Assembly: GCA_027492415.1 (NCBI GenBank)
Contig: JAPUEV010000326.1
Coordinates: forward strand, 309-6,342
Reading direction: 5' to 3'
DNA from: Ignavibacteria bacterium
Lineage (GTDB): Bacteria > Bacteroidota > Ignavibacteria > Tepidaquicellales > OLB5
Length of the DNA: 6,034 nucleotides
Shown here piece by piece: positions 5,090 to 6,034 of this stretch. The notes below the pieces were generated by a model that worked only from the letters and a program-made list of their open reading frames with translations, was not told where the DNA came from and did not search any database. Positions within the stretch are counted from its first letter, which is position 1. Each line of letters begins with the position of its first letter. The translations under genes were made by a program, and so were the position numbers.

Positions 5090-5644
5090 ATGAAATCTAA
5101 ATTTTTTACCTTCATCGTTTTGGGTGCATTCTGGAGCGCAGCATTTTTCCTCCCCTCATGCGGGAAGAAAGATGAAACCACCACAACTACACAGGATACA
5201 AACAAAACAAACCAGCAGCAGCAGCAGACAATCCAGCAAAACACTCAGCAGAACACACAACAGCAGCAGACTGTGAAGAAGGATTCTGTGAAAACAGATG
5301 ATAAGAAAAAAGAGGAAGATAAAAAGAAGGAAGAAGATAAGAAGAAAGAAGAAGAAAAGAAAAAAGAAGAAGTAAAAAAAGAAGAGACAACTTCTGTTGA
5401 TTTCAGTGCAATATGGCCGAAGAAATGCGCTAAATGCCACGGCAAAGACGGTAAAGGCAAAGTAGAAGGTGTACCTGACCTGACATCAGGCGAGGTTAAG
5501 AATGCAGGAGCTAATAAATTAAAATCAATTATAGAAAACGGCAAAAAAGGAAAGACTGATGACGATGAAGATATGCCCTCATTCAAAGGCAAGCTGACAG
5601 ATGAAGAAATTGATGCAGCAGTAAAATATGTAAAAGGGCTTTAA
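5090..5644 (+). CDS. Monoheme c-type cytochrome lipoprotein with long Gln-rich and Lys/Glu-repeat tether
   Basis: This 184-residue envelope protein probably carries electrons through one covalently bound heme. It has a signal sequence with a lipobox, LPSC (21-24), so Cys24 should be lipidated after cleavage by signal peptidase II. Next comes a Thr/Gln/Asn-rich tract (30-62, with five consecutive CAG-encoded Gln at 42-46). A highly charged Lys/Glu repeat (70-99) follows, and then a small class-I cytochrome c domain (about 103-184). The heme site is CAKCHGKDGKG (113-123: Cys113, Cys116 bind heme, His117 is the proximal ligand). Met162 in DMPSF is the likely distal ligand, followed by the usual C-terminal helix LTDEEIDAAVKYVKGL (169-184). 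The Shine-Dalgarno is weak. The residues after the lipid Cys (GKKDE) resemble the Lys-acidic surface-export signal of some Bacteroidota lipoproteins, so an outer-surface location is possible (inference). The electron partner is unknown. Confidence 0.92.
   Translation: MKSKFFTFIVLGAFWSAAFFLPSCGKKDETTTTTQDTNKTNQQQQQTIQQNTQQNTQQQQTVKKDSVKTDDKKKEEDKKKEEDKKKEEEKKKEEVKKEETTSVDFSAIWPKKCAKCHGKDGKGKVEGVPDLTSGEVKNAGANKLKSIIENGKKGKTDDDEDMPSFKGKLTDEEIDAAVKYVKGL
5213..5227 (+). repeat. (CAG)5 trinucleotide run in the cytochrome tether
   Basis: Five in-frame CAG codons encode Gln42-46. A shorter CAACAGCAGCAG run follows at about 5259-5270. It lies inside the Gln-rich linker, where length changes would alter tether length without touching the heme domain. 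Confidence 0.85.
5300..5386 (+). repeat. 18-nt tandem repeat encoding DKKKEE units
   Basis: Four 18-nt units (5300-5317, 5318-5335, 5336-5353, 5354-5371) encode DKKKEE three times and EKKKEE once; a 15-nt partial unit encoding VKKEE ends at 5386. Units differ at synonymous AAA/AAG and GAA/GAG positions, so they are not a fresh duplication. The purine-only coding strand explains the long Ser/Phe/Leu-rich antisense reading frames here. The peptide should be a charged helix or extended spacer. Confidence 0.88.
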
Positions 5645-5733
5645 CCCGTGAAACCTCAAATTTGAAACTTAAAACGTTTAAAACTAAGTAATACAAATAA
5701 ACATATATTATAACTCAAAGGAGAAAAATAACA

Positions 5734-6034
5734 ATGTTAACTAAAGAGCAGCTTTCAAAGGAATTCGACAGAATTCTGGAAGAAAAAAGTATACTTAAAC
5801 ATCCATTCTACCAGAAATGGAATGAAGGCAAATTGACAATAGGCGAGCTGCAGGAATATGCAAAGCAGTATTATCATTTCGTAAAGCACTTTCCTATGTT
5901 CGTTAGCTCAGTTCACTCAAACTGTATGGATACAGAAACACGCAAAATGCTTGTTGAAAACATAGCTGATGAAGACGGATACAAAACAGGTATCAGCGAT
6001 CACCCGACACTTTGGATGAATTTCGCAAATTCAC
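5734..6034 (+). CDS. CADD/PqqC/TenA-like protein (heme-oxygenase fold), C-terminus cut by window edge
   Basis: The first 100 residues are present and the frame is open to the edge. The start is well supported by AGGAG (5719-5723), 10 nt before the ATG. The helical N-terminal half resembles the CADD branch of the TenA/PqqC superfamily: HPFYQKWNEGKLTIGELQEY (23-42), AKQYYHFVKHFP (43-54), then LVENIADEDG (73-82) and DHPTLWMNFA (89-98). Chlamydial CADD is a dimetal protein that makes p-aminobenzoate for folate from one of its own tyrosines. Tyr26 here sits near the position of that Tyr27, and Glu80 and His90 are candidate metal ligands. The remaining ligands and the key lysine would lie beyond the edge, so a PqqC-like or TenA-like role cannot be excluded. 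It is 89 nt downstream of the cytochrome gene on the same strand, with no terminator or clear promoter between them, so co-transcription is possible. Confidence 0.8.
   Translation, partial: MLTKEQLSKEFDRILEEKSILKHPFYQKWNEGKLTIGELQEYAKQYYHFVKHFPMFVSSVHSNCMDTETRKMLVENIADEDGYKTGISDHPTLWMNFANS

Noticed and set aside
5156..5592. Several minus-strand open frames rich in Ser, Phe, Leu and Cys opposite the cytochrome gene
   Set aside because: They arise because the purine-rich Lys/Glu and Gln repeat lacks stops when read in reverse. The plus frame has a lipobox and a CxxCH heme site.
5645..5733. AAACGTTT palindrome and A/T-rich near-repeats between the cytochrome and CADD-like genes
   Set aside because: No stem with a following T-run, so not a terminator, and no TAnnTTTG element, so not a supported promoter.

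Overview
The window looks like a chromosomal segment from the Bacteroidota/Chlorobi (FCB) group, most plausibly an Ignavibacteria-like organism. The main evidence is a secreted protein with a type IX secretion C-terminal sorting domain of the 'QNYPNPFNP...' to 'SGIYYYKL...KKMILIK' kind. Supporting evidence is a low-GC, AT-rich background, several starts without a clear Shine-Dalgarno, and upstream elements matching the Bacteroidota sigma-A promoter pattern (TTTG or TTG, about 20 nt, TAnnTTTG). The assignment comes from sequence style only and was not checked by a search.

Positions 1-2418, all on the minus strand, read in the order of transcription as a STAS-domain anti-sigma-factor-antagonist-like protein, an ExbB/TolQ/MotA-type proton channel subunit, and two different ExbD/TolR subunits. 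The second ExbD runs off the left edge. Gaps between genes are 46-89 nt and one good promoter lies before the STAS gene, so these four genes are probably one operon. ExbB plus ExbD use the proton-motive force to energise an envelope machine, classically TonB-dependent uptake. A tonB gene would be the expected next gene beyond position 1 but cannot be seen.

Positions 2599-4554, also minus, hold a short-form adenylate kinase and, before it, a 423-residue secreted beta-propeller protein with a type IX sorting domain. A clear intrinsic terminator lies between them. The propeller gene has a consensus-quality promoter far upstream and a leader containing a strong inverted repeat.

Positions 4555-5089 are a 535-bp divergent intergenic region. 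It holds that promoter, the inverted repeat, two short open stretches that read like decayed protein C-termini, a near-perfect palindrome and a likely promoter for the plus-strand genes. From 5090 the plus strand encodes a monoheme c-type cytochrome lipoprotein on a long low-complexity tether, then the start of a CADD/PqqC/TenA-like heme-oxygenase-fold protein cut by the right edge. No RNA genes, CRISPR arrays, complete insertion sequences or prophage genes were seen. I found no convincing wholly new system. The points most worth a second look are the STAS-ExbB-ExbD-ExbD arrangement, the propeller's apparent closure by its N-terminal strand, the inverted-repeat leader, and the possibly surface-exposed cytochrome.
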